From CAXBBB01 sp963793245 (GTDB lineage Bacteria > Bacteroidota > Rhodothermia > Rhodothermales > BA12): a stretch of DNA of 64,000 nt. The first letter of the stretch is position 1; every line of letters begins with the position of its first letter. This document shows, piece by piece, positions 14,998 to 23,783 of the stretch. Location of the stretch: positions 186,001 through 250,000 of the forward strand of contig CAWBZG010000005.1 in NCBI GenBank assembly GCA_963793245.1. The letters run 5' to 3'. The position numbers were made by a program, and so were the translations under genes. The notes beneath the pieces are model-generated. The model made no database searches and had not been told where the DNA came from. It was given only the letters and a program-made list of their open reading frames with translations.

Positions 14998-16019
14998 GCG
15001 ACGCGCCCAAGATCCTCCACAAGCATCCGCACGACGAGTACGCCTACGACGGCGAGAGCACGCCACTGCCTGCGCCTGGCGTCCCGGTCCACGAACTCGG
15101 CCCCGAAGCGCCCACGCGCGACCATGCGTGGCGGCAACGGCTCTACGTCATCATCTACGGCAGCGACACGCCGGTTGGCAAGGCGTTCGACATCGCGCTG
15201 ATCGTCTCGATCGTGGCGAGCGTCGCCATCGTGATGCTCGAATCGATCACGTCGATCCGGGCCGAATACGGCGAGATCCTGCGCATTACCGAGTGGACGT
15301 TTACGATCCTGTTCACGATCGAGTATGCGCTAAGGCTGATCTCGATCCGGCATCCCAAACTGTACGCCAAGTCGTTCTTCGGCGTCGTCGACCTGCTCGC
15401 GATCCTACCGACGTACCTGAGTTTGGTCTACGCGGGCGCTCAGTTTCTGCTCGTGATCCGGCTGCTGCGCATCTTGCGCGTCTTCCGCGTGCTCAAACTG
15501 GTGCGCTACATCGAAGAGGCGTCGACGCTCTCGACCGCGATGGCGCAGAGCCGCCGCAAGATCATCGTCTTCATCGTCGCCGTCGCCACGATGGTGACCA
15601 TTCTGGGGTCGCTGATGTACATCGTCGAGGGAGGCGAAAACGGATTCGACAACATCCCTCTGAGTGTCTATTGGGCCGTCGTCACGATGGCGACGGTTGG
15701 ATACGGCGACGTGGTGCCCATCACGGTAGCCGGTAAGTTTCTGGCGATGATCGTCATCTTGCTCGGGTACGGCATCATCGCCGTGCCGACAGGCATCGTC
15801 ACGAGCGAACTCACCAAGACCCGCGATGCCGAGCACACGCGGCTGATGATGCGCGCTTGTCCCAGCCACCCCATGCTCACCCACGTCGAGGACGCCCGAT
15901 TCTGCCGCGTGTGCGGCGGCCCGCTCGTCACCCGACCCAAAGATGCTCCCCTGCCCCAGCCCGAGCAGCAAAACGACGGCATCGCCATAGACCGGGGCGA
16001 GTACAGGTCGCCTTCCTGA
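14994..16019 (+). CDS. Voltage-gated potassium channel (Kv-type, six transmembrane segments)
   Basis: This 341-residue inner-membrane protein has the Kv layout: S1 around residues 65-85, S4 with regularly spaced arginines (IRLLRILRVFRVLKLVRY, 155-172), and the pore helix with selectivity filter TVGYGD (234-239), followed by S6. The voltage sensor appears intact. The short cytoplasmic C-terminus carries CPSHP and CRVCGGPL (Cys289, Cys304, Cys307), which resembles part of a zinc ribbon. Its start overlaps the NUDIX gene stop by four bases, as in co-translated pairs. Confidence 0.92.
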   Translation: MSDAPKILHKHPHDEYAYDGESTPLPAPGVPVHELGPEAPTRDHAWRQRLYVIIYGSDTPVGKAFDIALIVSIVASVAIVMLESITSIRAEYGEILRITEWTFTILFTIEYALRLISIRHPKLYAKSFFGVVDLLAILPTYLSLVYAGAQFLLVIRLLRILRVFRVLKLVRYIEEASTLSTAMAQSRRKIIVFIVAVATMVTILGSLMYIVEGGENGFDNIPLSVYWAVVTMATVGYGDVVPITVAGKFLAMIVILLGYGIIAVPTGIVTSELTKTRDAEHTRLMMRACPSHPMLTHVEDARFCRVCGGPLVTRPKDAPLPQPEQQNDGIAIDRGEYRSPS

Positions 16020-16027
16020 GTCCGATC

Positions 16028-16300
16028 ATGTCCAACCCTGCCGACGTGCCCGTCGCCCAGATGCGCAACTTGGGGCCGCGCACCGCCCATCTGCTCGCAC
16101 CGCTCGGCATCCACACGCGCGGCGAGTTGGAACGCGCTGGCGTCGTGATGGCCTACCGGATGATCCGCCACCGCTGGGGACCGCGTGCGATCAACCGCTC
16201 CGGCCTCTGGGCCTTGTGGGGCGCCCTGCACGATGTCGACTGGCGCGCGCTGCCGGACGAGGTAAAGGCCGAGTTGACAGCGGAGACGGCGGACGCGTGA
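16028..16300 (+). CDS. TfoX C-terminal-domain-like small protein
   Basis: This 90-residue protein (MSNPADVPVAQMRNLGPRTAHLLAPLGIHTRGELERAG...WALWGALHDVDWRALPDEVKAEL) matches the C-terminal domain of TfoX: a helix-hairpin-helix unit (RNLGPRTAHLLAPLGI) followed by GLWALWGALHDVDW. Full-length TfoX regulates competence in some proteobacteria; stand-alone C-terminal domains are common and their function is not known. It starts eight bases after the channel stop and may share its transcript. Confidence 0.78.
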   Translation: MSNPADVPVAQMRNLGPRTAHLLAPLGIHTRGELERAGVVMAYRMIRHRWGPRAINRSGLWALWGALHDVDWRALPDEVKAELTAETADA

Positions 16301-16399
16301 TTCTATCCTGCACAACGTCGAACACCGCCCCACACACGTAGCGCCGTTGTATACAACGGCGGCGGTCATCCACAGCGCCCTTCTAACACAGACGAAGTT

Positions 16400-16417
16400 G
16401 ACGGGATGTATCCCGTC
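16400..16417. repeat. Short hairpin repeat GACGGGA-TGTA-TCCCGTC followed by GCTACG
   Basis: A perfect 7-bp inverted repeat with a 4-base loop is followed directly by GCTACG. A related hairpin with the same GCTACG flank occurs at 40273-40290, so this is a member of an interspersed family. It lies between the TfoX-like and glycosylase genes. Confidence 0.6.
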
Positions 16418-16458
16418 GCTACGGGAGCGTTCGGGTGGAGCGGGGAGTTTGACGACGC

Positions 16459-17100
16459 ATGACCCTTTCCGACCAACTCTGGCAAGCCCTCGCGCCGCTC
16501 CTCCACGCAGCCGCCCCGACCGACACGCTCTTCAATCCGTACCTCGACTACGACGAAGCGCTCGACGTGCCCGGCGCTCCCCAACTCCGAACCGCCAACC
16601 TGCGCGCCTACCTCGACGCATTCGACGATTCGCCGCCGATTCTCGCCGTCGCCGAGGCGCCCGGCTATCGAGGGTGTCGGTTCTCGGGCATTCCACTCGT
16701 CAGCGAGAAGCAACTCGTCGACGCCGACTTCCCCATCGACGGCATACCGACGAGCCGGGACGGGCCGATGGGCGAACAGTCGGCAACGATCTACGCGCGT
16801 GTGCTGGCCGAACGACGCCCGCTCGTGTTCACCTGGAATACGGTCGCGTTCCATCCGCACAAACCCGACCAGCCGCTCACCAACCGCCGTCCGACGCAAG
16901 CCGAAATCGACGCGTCGGCTCCGACGCTGGGCGCACTCGTGGACGTGCTGAAGCCGCGCGTGATCGTCGCCGTGGGGCGCGTGGCCGAGGGCACGTTGGC
17001 GCGGCTGGGACACGCGTCGACGTACGTGCGGCATCCCGCGCAGGGCGGCGCACGAAAGTTTGAGGCGGGGATGACCGCCATTCTGGACGAGATCGGATAG
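16459..17100 (+). CDS. Uracil-DNA glycosylase superfamily protein
   Basis: This 213-residue protein has the shape of the uracil-DNA glycosylase fold. ILAVAEAPGYRGCRFSGIPLVSE (about residues 60-82) corresponds to the active-site loop where other families have GEAPG or GQDPY. VFTWNTVAFHPHKP gives the central asparagine region, PRVIVAVGRVAE the third strand, and VRHPAQGG the HPS-like DNA-contact loop. The canonical catalytic residues are not identical to any subfamily that I can name, so the base specificity is open. No repair partner is adjacent. Confidence 0.78.
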   Translation: MTLSDQLWQALAPLLHAAAPTDTLFNPYLDYDEALDVPGAPQLRTANLRAYLDAFDDSPPILAVAEAPGYRGCRFSGIPLVSEKQLVDADFPIDGIPTSRDGPMGEQSATIYARVLAERRPLVFTWNTVAFHPHKPDQPLTNRRPTQAEIDASAPTLGALVDVLKPRVIVAVGRVAEGTLARLGHASTYVRHPAQGGARKFEAGMTAILDEIG

Positions 17101-17162
17101 GTTGGCGAGGGGCCGCATCCACCTGGGCGCGTTTCTCGCACGCAATCACCTCGTCATAGCTC

Positions 17163-17720
17163 ATGGCCCACCCTCCCCTCTTTCGTGATTTCCTGTCCCG
17201 CGTGCTCGGACTGGAAGGCGGCTTCTCAGACGACGCAGCCGACAGCGGCGGCGCGACCAACTGGGGCATCTCGGAAGCCGTCGCGCGTGGCAAAGGCTAC
17301 GGTGGGCCGATGGCGCAGATGCCGCGAGCCAAGGCCGAGGAGATCTACTACGGCAGCTACTGGAAGCCGCTGGGCCTGGACACGTTGTCCTCGACGCATC
17401 CGCGCATCGCGTACAAACTGTTCGACCAGGGCGTCCACTGCGGCATCGGAACGGCGGCGCGCTGGCTGCAGCGGACGCTCAACGTGCTCAATCAGAACGG
17501 CACGCTCTACCCTGATCTCGACGTAGACGGGCTGATCGGACCCGGCACGCGGTCGGCTCTGGACGCGCTGATTCGGCATCGCGGATCAGAAGGCATAACC
17601 GTCGTCCTGCGCGCGATGAACTGCCTGCAAGGGGCACACTACATCACGCTCGCCGAGCAGCGACCCAAAGACGAGCGCTTTGTCTACGGCTGGCTTCGGC
17701 AGCGCATCGACCTGGAGTGA
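17163..17720 (+). CDS. GH108-family muramidase (phage-type endolysin domain)
   Basis: This 185-residue protein cleaves the sugar backbone of peptidoglycan. The N-terminal block VLGLEGGFSDDAADSGGATNWGISEAVARGKGYGGPM (residues 14-50) is the glycoside hydrolase 108 signature, with the catalytic glutamate in LEGGF. IYYGSYWKPLG and the FDQGVHCGIGTAARWLQRTLNVL region with DVDGLIGPGTRSAL follow; the last part resembles a peptidoglycan-binding unit. The domain is typical of phage endolysins, but no other phage genes lie nearby and no signal peptide is present. Export would need a holin or another route not seen here. Confidence 0.88.
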   Translation: MAHPPLFRDFLSRVLGLEGGFSDDAADSGGATNWGISEAVARGKGYGGPMAQMPRAKAEEIYYGSYWKPLGLDTLSSTHPRIAYKLFDQGVHCGIGTAARWLQRTLNVLNQNGTLYPDLDVDGLIGPGTRSALDALIRHRGSEGITVVLRAMNCLQGAHYITLAEQRPKDERFVYGWLRQRIDLE

Positions 17721-17724
17721 CCGG

Positions 17725-19626
17725 CTACCGGTACCCCTGCGCTTGCAACTCGAACAGCTCGGCGTAGCGACCTCCAGCGGCGAGCAGTTCGGCGTGCGTG
17801 CCGACTTCGGCGACGCGCCCGCCGTCGAGGACGAGGATGCGGTCGGCCATGCGGACGGTCGAGAAGCGGTGCGAGATCAGGACGGCGGACTTGCCCTGCG
17901 TCAGGTCTTTGAAGCGCTCGAACACTTCGTACTCGGCGCGCGCGTCGAGAGCCGCGGTCGGCTCGTCGAGGATGAGCAGTTGGGCGTCGCGCATGTAAGC
18001 GCGGCCCAGCGCGACCTTCTGCCACTGCCCGCCACTCAGGTCGACGCCCGACGAGAAGCGCTTGCCCAACGTCTGATCGTAGCCTTCGGGCAGCGCATCG
18101 ATCACGCTGTCGGCGAGTGAGCGTTGGGCCGCCGTCTGGATGCGCGGGCGATCGTTGCGCTGGTCGATGCGGCCGACGGCGATGTTCTCGCTGGCCGACA
18201 GGTGGTAGCGGACGAAGTCCTGGAAGATCACGCCGACCGTCGCGCGGAGGCTGTCGAGGTCATACTCGCGCAGGTCGACGCCGTCGAGCAGGATGCGGCC
18301 TTCGTCGGGGTCGTAGAGGCGCGCGAGCAGCTTGACGAGCGTCGTCTTTCCCGCACCGTTTTCGCCGACGAGCGCGAGAGCTTCTCCGGCGCGCAACTCG
18401 AACGACAATCCGCGCACGGCCCACGCTTCGGATCCGGGATAGCGAAAGCCGACGTTCTCAAAGCGGAAACCTGTCAGCATCGGCTCCGGGACAGGGCGCG
18501 CGTCGGGACGACTTGCAACGCGCGGCTCGATCTCAAAGAAGTCGAACAGGTCGGCGAGGTAGAGCGCCTGTCCGCTAACGGTCGAGAACGAGGCGAGCAT
18601 CTGTTCGAGCAGACCACGCGTTCGGGCGAACGATCCGGCCAAAAACGTCAGATCGCCAATCGTAAACGCGCCGCTCGCCGTGCGGTAGACGATCACGGCG
18701 TAGGCGGCGTAGTAGCCCAGCGTGCCGACCGATGCGAGGAGTGTGCCCCAGGCGGCGCGGCGTGTGGCGAGCGAGCGGTTGGCGCGGTAGTAAGCGTCGG
18801 CGAGGGTTTGGTAGCGGTCGGCGAGGTAGCCGCTCAGCCCGAAGACCTTGACCTCTTTGGCCGGTTCGTCGCTAGCACCCAGCCAGCGCAGATAGTCGAG
18901 TTCGCGGCGCTCGGGCGTCCAGCTATAGGCCAACGAGTAGGACTGCGCGTTGAAATGCGCCTCGCCTAGAAACGCTGGAAGCAGCGCCAGGACGAGCAGC
19001 AGCAGCAACATCGGCGCATAGGCCGCCAGTCCAACGGCCAGTGTCGCAACGGTGATCGCGCTCTGCGCTTGTCCGAAGATCTGCGACAGCAGCACCAGTC
19101 GGCTCGTCGTCTGTCTGCGAGCGCGTTCGAGTTTGTCGTAGAACTCGGCGTCCTCGAAGTGCGCCAGATCCAGCCGCGCCGCGTGCCTCATCAGCCGGAC
19201 GCTCGTCTCGTTCGTGAACAGGTCGCCCAGCAGCGAATCGCACAGTGCCGCCCCACGCCCCAGCACGTCGGAGAGGACAGCAAGCCCTAACTCTATCGCC
19301 AACAGCCACGCCAGCGGCTCTAATGCTCCGCCCCACGCCTCCAGTCCGCCCAACAATCCGGCGTCCGTCGCTGCCACGCGCACTACTTCGTCGACGATCA
19401 GCTTGCCGACCCACAGCATCGCGACCGGCACGAACGCGCGCACGAGGCGGAGCAGCAGGTTGAGCGAGAGCAGGACCGGACTGGCCGCCCAGACGAGCCG
19501 GAGCAACGGGGCTATGTTACTCAGCGCGCCCCAGCGCTCGCGCCACGTCAGATCCGAAGAGGCGCGGCGGGCGGACGAGGTGCCTCGCCCTCGGGGTGGT
19601 CCGGCGGACCCGGTGGAATGCAGCAT
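17725..19626 (-). CDS. ABC exporter (fused membrane domain and ATPase)
   Basis: This protein of about 633 residues is a half transporter that should dimerise in the inner membrane. Six transmembrane helices fill residues 30-330. The ATPase domain follows with Walker A GENGAGKTT (near 425), signature LSGGQ (near 527), Walker B LLILDEPTAALD (near 550) and the H-loop ISHRFS. It resembles ABC-type multidrug, lipid or peptide exporters; the cargo cannot be told. I chose ATG at 19626; a TTG at 19644 would add six residues. Its stop is five bases beyond the convergent GH108 gene. Confidence 0.92.
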   Translation of the reverse strand: MLHSTGSAGPPRGRGTSSARRASSDLTWRERWGALSNIAPLLRLVWAASPVLLSLNLLLRLVRAFVPVAMLWVGKLIVDEVVRVAATDAGLLGGLEAWGGALEPLAWLLAIELGLAVLSDVLGRGAALCDSLLGDLFTNETSVRLMRHAARLDLAHFEDAEFYDKLERARRQTTSRLVLLSQIFGQAQSAITVATLAVGLAAYAPMLLLLLVLALLPAFLGEAHFNAQSYSLAYSWTPERRELDYLRWLGASDEPAKEVKVFGLSGYLADRYQTLADAYYRANRSLATRRAAWGTLLASVGTLGYYAAYAVIVYRTASGAFTIGDLTFLAGSFARTRGLLEQMLASFSTVSGQALYLADLFDFFEIEPRVASRPDARPVPEPMLTGFRFENVGFRYPGSEAWAVRGLSFELRAGEALALVGENGAGKTTLVKLLARLYDPDEGRILLDGVDLREYDLDSLRATVGVIFQDFVRYHLSASENIAVGRIDQRNDRPRIQTAAQRSLADSVIDALPEGYDQTLGKRFSSGVDLSGGQWQKVALGRAYMRDAQLLILDEPTAALDARAEYEVFERFKDLTQGKSAVLISHRFSTVRMADRILVLDGGRVAEVGTHAELLAAGGRYAELFELQAQGYR

Positions 19627-19678
19627 CTCAGAGGAATCCCGCAACGCGGATCAGGTTCGGCCCCTTCCAGTCGCTCGC

Positions 19679-20146
19679 CTACTGATCTCCGGTGTAGGGC
19701 GCCATCGTTACGCGCGACTGATCAATCAGAAAGCGCAGCATCACCTGCATCTCAACCGCCACTGGCCCGCCGCCGCCCGTCCCCGGTGTAAACGTTTCTG
19801 CCCGAAGCGCCGCGACTGCTGCCTCATCGCATCCCGCCCCGATGCCTTTCGACACGTATACGTCGTATGGCTTGCCATCTGCACCCACGACCATGTCGAC
19901 GATCACGCGGCCTTCGATGTTTGCGCGTCGCGCTACGTCAGGGTAGACGATGTCACCCGCAACGTCGCCCCAGCCTCGGACGGGTTCGGGCTTGGTGCTC
20001 GCTTTGGCATACGCGGTCGTGGGGCCTTCGTGCTTCAAGTTGGGTGCCAAGACGCGTGGAGGCGCGGCGTTGGGGGATGATGCACAGCCGATGCCGAGTA
20101 GCAGCAGAGTGAGCAGGCCGAAGAAGGATGAGGAGTGGCGGCGCAT
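19679..20146 (-). CDS. TonB C-terminal-domain lipoprotein
   Basis: This 155-residue protein begins with a lipoprotein signal (MRRHSSSFFGLLTLLLLGIGC, lipobox at Cys21). After a linker comes a TonB C-terminal domain: DIVYPDVARRANIEGRVIVDMVVGADGKPYDVYVSKGIGAGCDEAAVAALRAETFTPG. TonB normally transmits energy from the inner membrane to outer-membrane receptors. A lipid-anchored copy without an N-terminal membrane helix, and without exbB/exbD nearby, may instead act as an envelope scaffold. I chose ATG at 20146 because it begins the signal peptide. Confidence 0.82.
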   Translation of the reverse strand: MRRHSSSFFGLLTLLLLGIGCASSPNAAPPRVLAPNLKHEGPTTAYAKASTKPEPVRGWGDVAGDIVYPDVARRANIEGRVIVDMVVGADGKPYDVYVSKGIGAGCDEAAVAALRAETFTPGTGGGGPVAVEMQVMLRFLIDQSRVTMAPYTGDQ

Positions 20147-20217
20147 ATGTGGCGGGTTGAACTCAGAATATTGGGAAACTACCAAGGTCCGAGCACCTGC
20201 GCCCACCTCTCAGACCC

Positions 20218-20242
20218 TCATCCTCGCGAAGGCGGGGATCCA
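20218..20242. repeat. Short hairpin repeat (TCATCCTCGCGAAGGCGGGG type)
   Basis: ATCCTCGC pairs with GCGGGGAT around GAAG. Hairpins with this sequence style are scattered through many bacterial genomes. It sits between the TonB-domain and P1-peptidase genes, both on the minus strand. Confidence 0.55.
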
Positions 20243-20299
20243 CAACTGCCGCCCAAGCCTGATCGTGGTAAGGAACGCGATGCGGAAACGGCTCGCTGT

Positions 20300-21715
20300 C
20301 TACTCCCGCTCGTACGCGCCGACGACTTCGCTACCGCGCACCAACTGCACCCGATTTGACGCGACGTCGAAGTCGAGCACCAGATCGTTTGCGCCAAGCA
20401 CGAGCCATCGTCCGTCAGCTAGGTAGACGACCCTGAGGCGGGCGCCTCCGAAGTCGGCGAACAGGCGTCCGGCGTCGACGGTGAGGTTTAGCGTTCGGCC
20501 TTCTTCGTTGCGGTACGCTCCGGCGAAGGTGTCGAGGTTGGCCTCGGATGTGGCGGCACGCGGGAGGCTGGCGGGGTCGACCCACCGGCTGTATTTCTTC
20601 AAGGCGGCTTCCAAGCGGTCGTGCGGCAAGGCGTGGGCGGTCAGGCCGTCGCGTCCGGTCATCGTCTGTGCCGCGACCATCGCGTTGAGAATCGCCTCCT
20701 CGGTTGCGCCGACTGTGGCTTCGAAGAGCGCGTTCATGTCGTCGTTGGGAAGCGACTGGAGCGTGGCCGTCGGCTGGGAGGCCCAGGCGCCAGGGTTGGC
20801 AGTTGAGAAGGCGGTAAAGATGTCGCCCGAGCCGTTCGACCCCAGTCCGCCCATTCGTCCGATGGCGAGCGGAACGCGCTCGGTCAGGCGTTGGAGTTGT
20901 TGGGGCAACAGCGGCGCATCCGTCGCCACGACGACGATGATCGAGCCGCGCGTGATCGCGTCCCAGTTGGGCATCAGGTCGGTGATCTCCTGTCCGACGG
21001 GCACACCCGCGACCGAAAAGCGCTCGCGTCCGCCATAGTTGGCCTGGACCAGTACGCCCAGCGTGTGCCCGCCGCTCGTCAGCCGCGACGCCGTTCCGAT
21101 TCCGGCTTTGAACCCGTGCGCCATCATCCCCGTCCCGCCGCCGACGCTACCCTCCGTGACCGGACCGCCCGTCGATGCGTCGAGCGCCTCGAACGCATGC
21201 GCCTTAGTGACGTGCTGACCGATGATGTCGTTGAGCACATCGTACGTCTCGGCGACGAGCGGGTAGGTGTACCACAGCCCGCCGTCGGGATCAGCGTTGA
21301 GACGCGTCGAGTCCATCCACGCGATCACGGCATCGCGCACGACGCCGACGCTGAACGTGTTGGTGATCGTGATCGGCGTTTCGAGAAAGCCCGACTCTTC
21401 GATCCAATGGACACCCGTCATCTCACCGTTGCCGTTGAGCGCGTAGGTCGCCGCCATCACCGGATCGAACGTGCGTCCGCGCGGCAGAATCGCCGTCACG
21501 CCCGTGCGGACCGGCCCTTCGCCCTTGACGAGCGGACCATCGCCCCGGATGATCGTCGCGTGCCCGACCTCGACGCCCGGCACATCGGTAATCGCGTTGA
21601 GTGGACCGGGGACGCCGTCGAACGGAATGCCCAGATCGCGCGCCCGCACCTGCTGAGCCGAGGCGACGTGGGGAAGCGCGCACAGGCACGCGAGGAGGAG
21701 AAGACAGCAGCGCAT
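20300..21715 (-). CDS. P1-family aminopeptidase (DmpA-like), secreted
   Basis: This 471-residue protein belongs to the self-cleaving N-terminal-nucleophile aminopeptidase/esterase family. A signal peptide (MRCCLLLLACLCALPHVASAQ) sends it to the periplasm. Family blocks are DVPGVEVGHATI, GVTAILPRG, ALNGNGEMTGVHWIEESG and, at the cleavage site, GGLGSNGSGDIF; Gly292-Ser293 is the expected autocleavage point, and Ser293 the nucleophile. After about residue 390 an extra beta-rich domain (TFAGAYRNEEGRTLNLTVDAGRLFADFGG) follows, similar to tail domains found on serine hydrolases. The family cleaves N-terminal residues from D- or beta-peptides; the natural substrate is unknown. Confidence 0.88.
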   Translation of the reverse strand: MRCCLLLLACLCALPHVASAQQVRARDLGIPFDGVPGPLNAITDVPGVEVGHATIIRGDGPLVKGEGPVRTGVTAILPRGRTFDPVMAATYALNGNGEMTGVHWIEESGFLETPITITNTFSVGVVRDAVIAWMDSTRLNADPDGGLWYTYPLVAETYDVLNDIIGQHVTKAHAFEALDASTGGPVTEGSVGGGTGMMAHGFKAGIGTASRLTSGGHTLGVLVQANYGGRERFSVAGVPVGQEITDLMPNWDAITRGSIIVVVATDAPLLPQQLQRLTERVPLAIGRMGGLGSNGSGDIFTAFSTANPGAWASQPTATLQSLPNDDMNALFEATVGATEEAILNAMVAAQTMTGRDGLTAHALPHDRLEAALKKYSRWVDPASLPRAATSEANLDTFAGAYRNEEGRTLNLTVDAGRLFADFGGARLRVVYLADGRWLVLGANDLVLDFDVASNRVQLVRGSEVVGAYERE

Positions 21716-21779
21716 GACGATCCGAGGTGAGGTGAGAACCGCCGGACAGAATAGCGCACAGTAGTGCCCTCATTCTGAT

Positions 21780-22715
21780 TCATAATCCTATCCGCGTGAG
21801 GTCCCACAGATCATTGAACAACAAAGACTCGATCCCAGAAATTCGTGAAGACAGAGCAGCATCGCTTTCCATTTCAGGGCGCGGATCTACGAAGTACACC
21901 CCATCGAGAGAGCCAAGCGCCACGCTATAACCGAGGAAGTGATTTCGCTTGAACGTGGAGGCGATGCCGAAGATGGAGCCTGATCGCTTCGAGCGCTGGA
22001 CGTCGTGCAAAAAGACGCCCACCAGAGGTACGTCTCTGCCGATAAGCGTCGAGATCATCTTCTTGTCGAGGAACACCTTATCAATCCGATCCTTGCTCGT
22101 GGTTTTAACTGAACCGATCACTTCCCCGGGCAGCAATGGAGTCTCGCCTGTCCAGACCACAGTGTTTCTGGAGAACACGAGGTCTAGTTCATACTTCATC
22201 GTGAACCCGTCAACCCCAGGAACTGGGAGCACAACCGTTCGCGGCTCGCATGTCATACCCGTCTTTCGGACCAGCAAGAGCATCAGCCTCTCGAACACCT
22301 GCCCGACTCGTTTTCGCGACTGGTTCGAGTTGCCGAGCGAATCCGCTACACAACCGACGGCCTGCTGCGAAGTGTAGAGCACGCGCCGCATCTCGCCTGA
22401 TCCGCGATACGAAGACACCGCGTTTGGGCCGTCTGAGGCTGCAGTGTCGAGTGCGTCGAGCATTCGGTCGAAGGCCTCGCGGAAATCAGTCGGCTTCTCG
22501 ATCCACAAGTCGAAGTTGAGTGGCCTCGTGATCGCACGTCCGTACTCCTGTCCGAACTGGTAGAAGCGGTATCGAAGATCGTTCGGCGCATGGATCAACG
22601 TCGGCTGTTTGGCCTCAACGTATTCGAGGAAGGCGGACCCGAATAGCCGATAGTGATCGAGATCGGTAAAGCCAGCAAGGTCAATTAGGCCTTCTCGGAG
22701 CGGTGTAAGCGTCAT
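21780..22715 (-). CDS. Type II restriction endonuclease (probable), partner of the adjacent methyltransferase
   Basis: This 311-residue protein begins MTLTPLREGLIDLAGFTDLDHYRLFGSAFLEYVEAKQ. A possible PD-(D/E)xK nuclease core is seen in MKYELDLVFSRNTVVW...GEVIGSVKTTSKDRIDKVFLDKKMI, where D-x and V-K-T flank a strand pair. The identification rests mainly on context: its ATG overlaps the stop of a DNA methyltransferase (ATGA at 22712-22715). The region is visibly less GC-rich than its neighbours (31 of 60 GC at 22081-22140, against 46 of 60 at 24481-24540), as expected of a transferred restriction-modification pair. The recognition sequence cannot be deduced. Confidence 0.75.
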   Translation of the reverse strand: MTLTPLREGLIDLAGFTDLDHYRLFGSAFLEYVEAKQPTLIHAPNDLRYRFYQFGQEYGRAITRPLNFDLWIEKPTDFREAFDRMLDALDTAASDGPNAVSSYRGSGEMRRVLYTSQQAVGCVADSLGNSNQSRKRVGQVFERLMLLLVRKTGMTCEPRTVVLPVPGVDGFTMKYELDLVFSRNTVVWTGETPLLPGEVIGSVKTTSKDRIDKVFLDKKMISTLIGRDVPLVGVFLHDVQRSKRSGSIFGIASTFKRNHFLGYSVALGSLDGVYFVDPRPEMESDAALSSRISGIESLLFNDLWDLTRIGL

Positions 22716-23716
22716 CGGATGGACTTTCGTCTTTCCTCGTTGGCTCTGTCGTAGGCGATCCACTTCTCGACGCTCCATCGTTCGACACATTCAAGTCTGT
22801 CAATGGCCCATTCCGCGTACTCGGGGGTGAGATCACAGCCTGACCATCTGCGGCCAAGTTGCTCGGCTACTACGGGAGTCGTGCCTGATCCGAAGAATGG
22901 ATCGACAACTAGGTCTTCGGGACTAGAGGAAGCAAGTACAAGTCGGCGGATTAGCTCTTCCGGCTTCTGCGTGGGATGTGGCGTTTTCTCGTGCATTCCA
23001 TTGCATGTCGTCGGAATTTCGATCACGTCTTTCGGCTTCGCTCCGCGAGGATGGGGGGTCCAGGCATCGACTGGCTTTTTCCCGTTTCCATACTGGCTCG
23101 TCTCTGCTTGCGGGTGTGAGGGGTACTTGAGTGTGTGTGCTCCGTAGGGAATGCGTACGTCGTCCGTGTTGAACGTAAACTGCTTACTCTTTCTAAAATG
23201 AAGGATGCTCTCGTGCGAGCGGCCCCAGTCATTGCGGAGGTTCGCTTTGTTTTTGTAGTGCCAGACGATCCATCGGCATCCAGCGAAGTGGCGAGAGGCC
23301 GGATGCCTAAGGTCGGCGAGGATTTCGGAGAACCCACACACGTATAGCGTGCCCTTCTTGGTTAGCACTCGGGCAGCCTGCTCAATCCAGGAAAGCGACC
23401 ACTCGACGTAGGCTTGCTGCGACTCGAATGTGTCCCACTCTGCCTTTTTGATGCTATACGGTGGATCGGCTACAACCAGATCGACGCTGGCATCTGGAAG
23501 TGTCGAGAGCCAAGTTGCGGCATCACCGATCCAGAGTGAGCCATTCGGATGCGCATACCTCTTGACGGGCTGCTCTGGAGTGGCATCATCTCCTATGACC
23601 AACCGCGCCCCCCTTGGGGCAGGAGCTTCAAACAGATTCAGGTTGTCGCCGCTAACCCTTTGCCTTTTTGCGCGCGCGAAGGCTTGGGCTGGTTCTCTGA
23701 CTACTGTATTCTCCAT
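22712..23716 (-). CDS. DNA methyltransferase (N6-adenine or N4-cytosine, beta class)
   Basis: This 334-residue enzyme methylates DNA with S-adenosylmethionine. The catalytic motif DPPYSIK lies at residues 84-90 and precedes the cofactor motif VVDPFFGSGTTPVVAEQLGRRWSGCD (about 270-295). This order defines the beta class. TPHPTQKPEELIRRLV matches motif X. The DPPY form fits N6-adenine better than N4-cytosine, but both occur. The ATG at 23716 begins MENTVVREP; longer in-frame starts are not supported. It is the upstream gene of a two-gene restriction-modification operon, so protection is made before the nuclease. Confidence 0.9.
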   Translation of the reverse strand: MENTVVREPAQAFARAKRQRVSGDNLNLFEAPAPRGARLVIGDDATPEQPVKRYAHPNGSLWIGDAATWLSTLPDASVDLVVADPPYSIKKAEWDTFESQQAYVEWSLSWIEQAARVLTKKGTLYVCGFSEILADLRHPASRHFAGCRWIVWHYKNKANLRNDWGRSHESILHFRKSKQFTFNTDDVRIPYGAHTLKYPSHPQAETSQYGNGKKPVDAWTPHPRGAKPKDVIEIPTTCNGMHEKTPHPTQKPEELIRRLVLASSSPEDLVVDPFFGSGTTPVVAEQLGRRWSGCDLTPEYAEWAIDRLECVERWSVEKWIAYDRANEERRKSIR

Positions 23717-23783
23717 CGGCGACTGTTGCGAGCTATACCACAAGATACTCAGTCTCCTGAGCACAGGTCGAGGGACCGGCCCA

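Noticed and set aside
19630..19670. TPP-riboswitch-like stretch (GAACCTGATCCGC...GCGGGATTCC on the minus strand) before the ABC exporter
   Set aside because: Only the 3' half resembles the thi-box; the GGGGTGC and CTGAGA parts are missing upstream and the downstream gene is a general exporter. I treat it as chance similarity.
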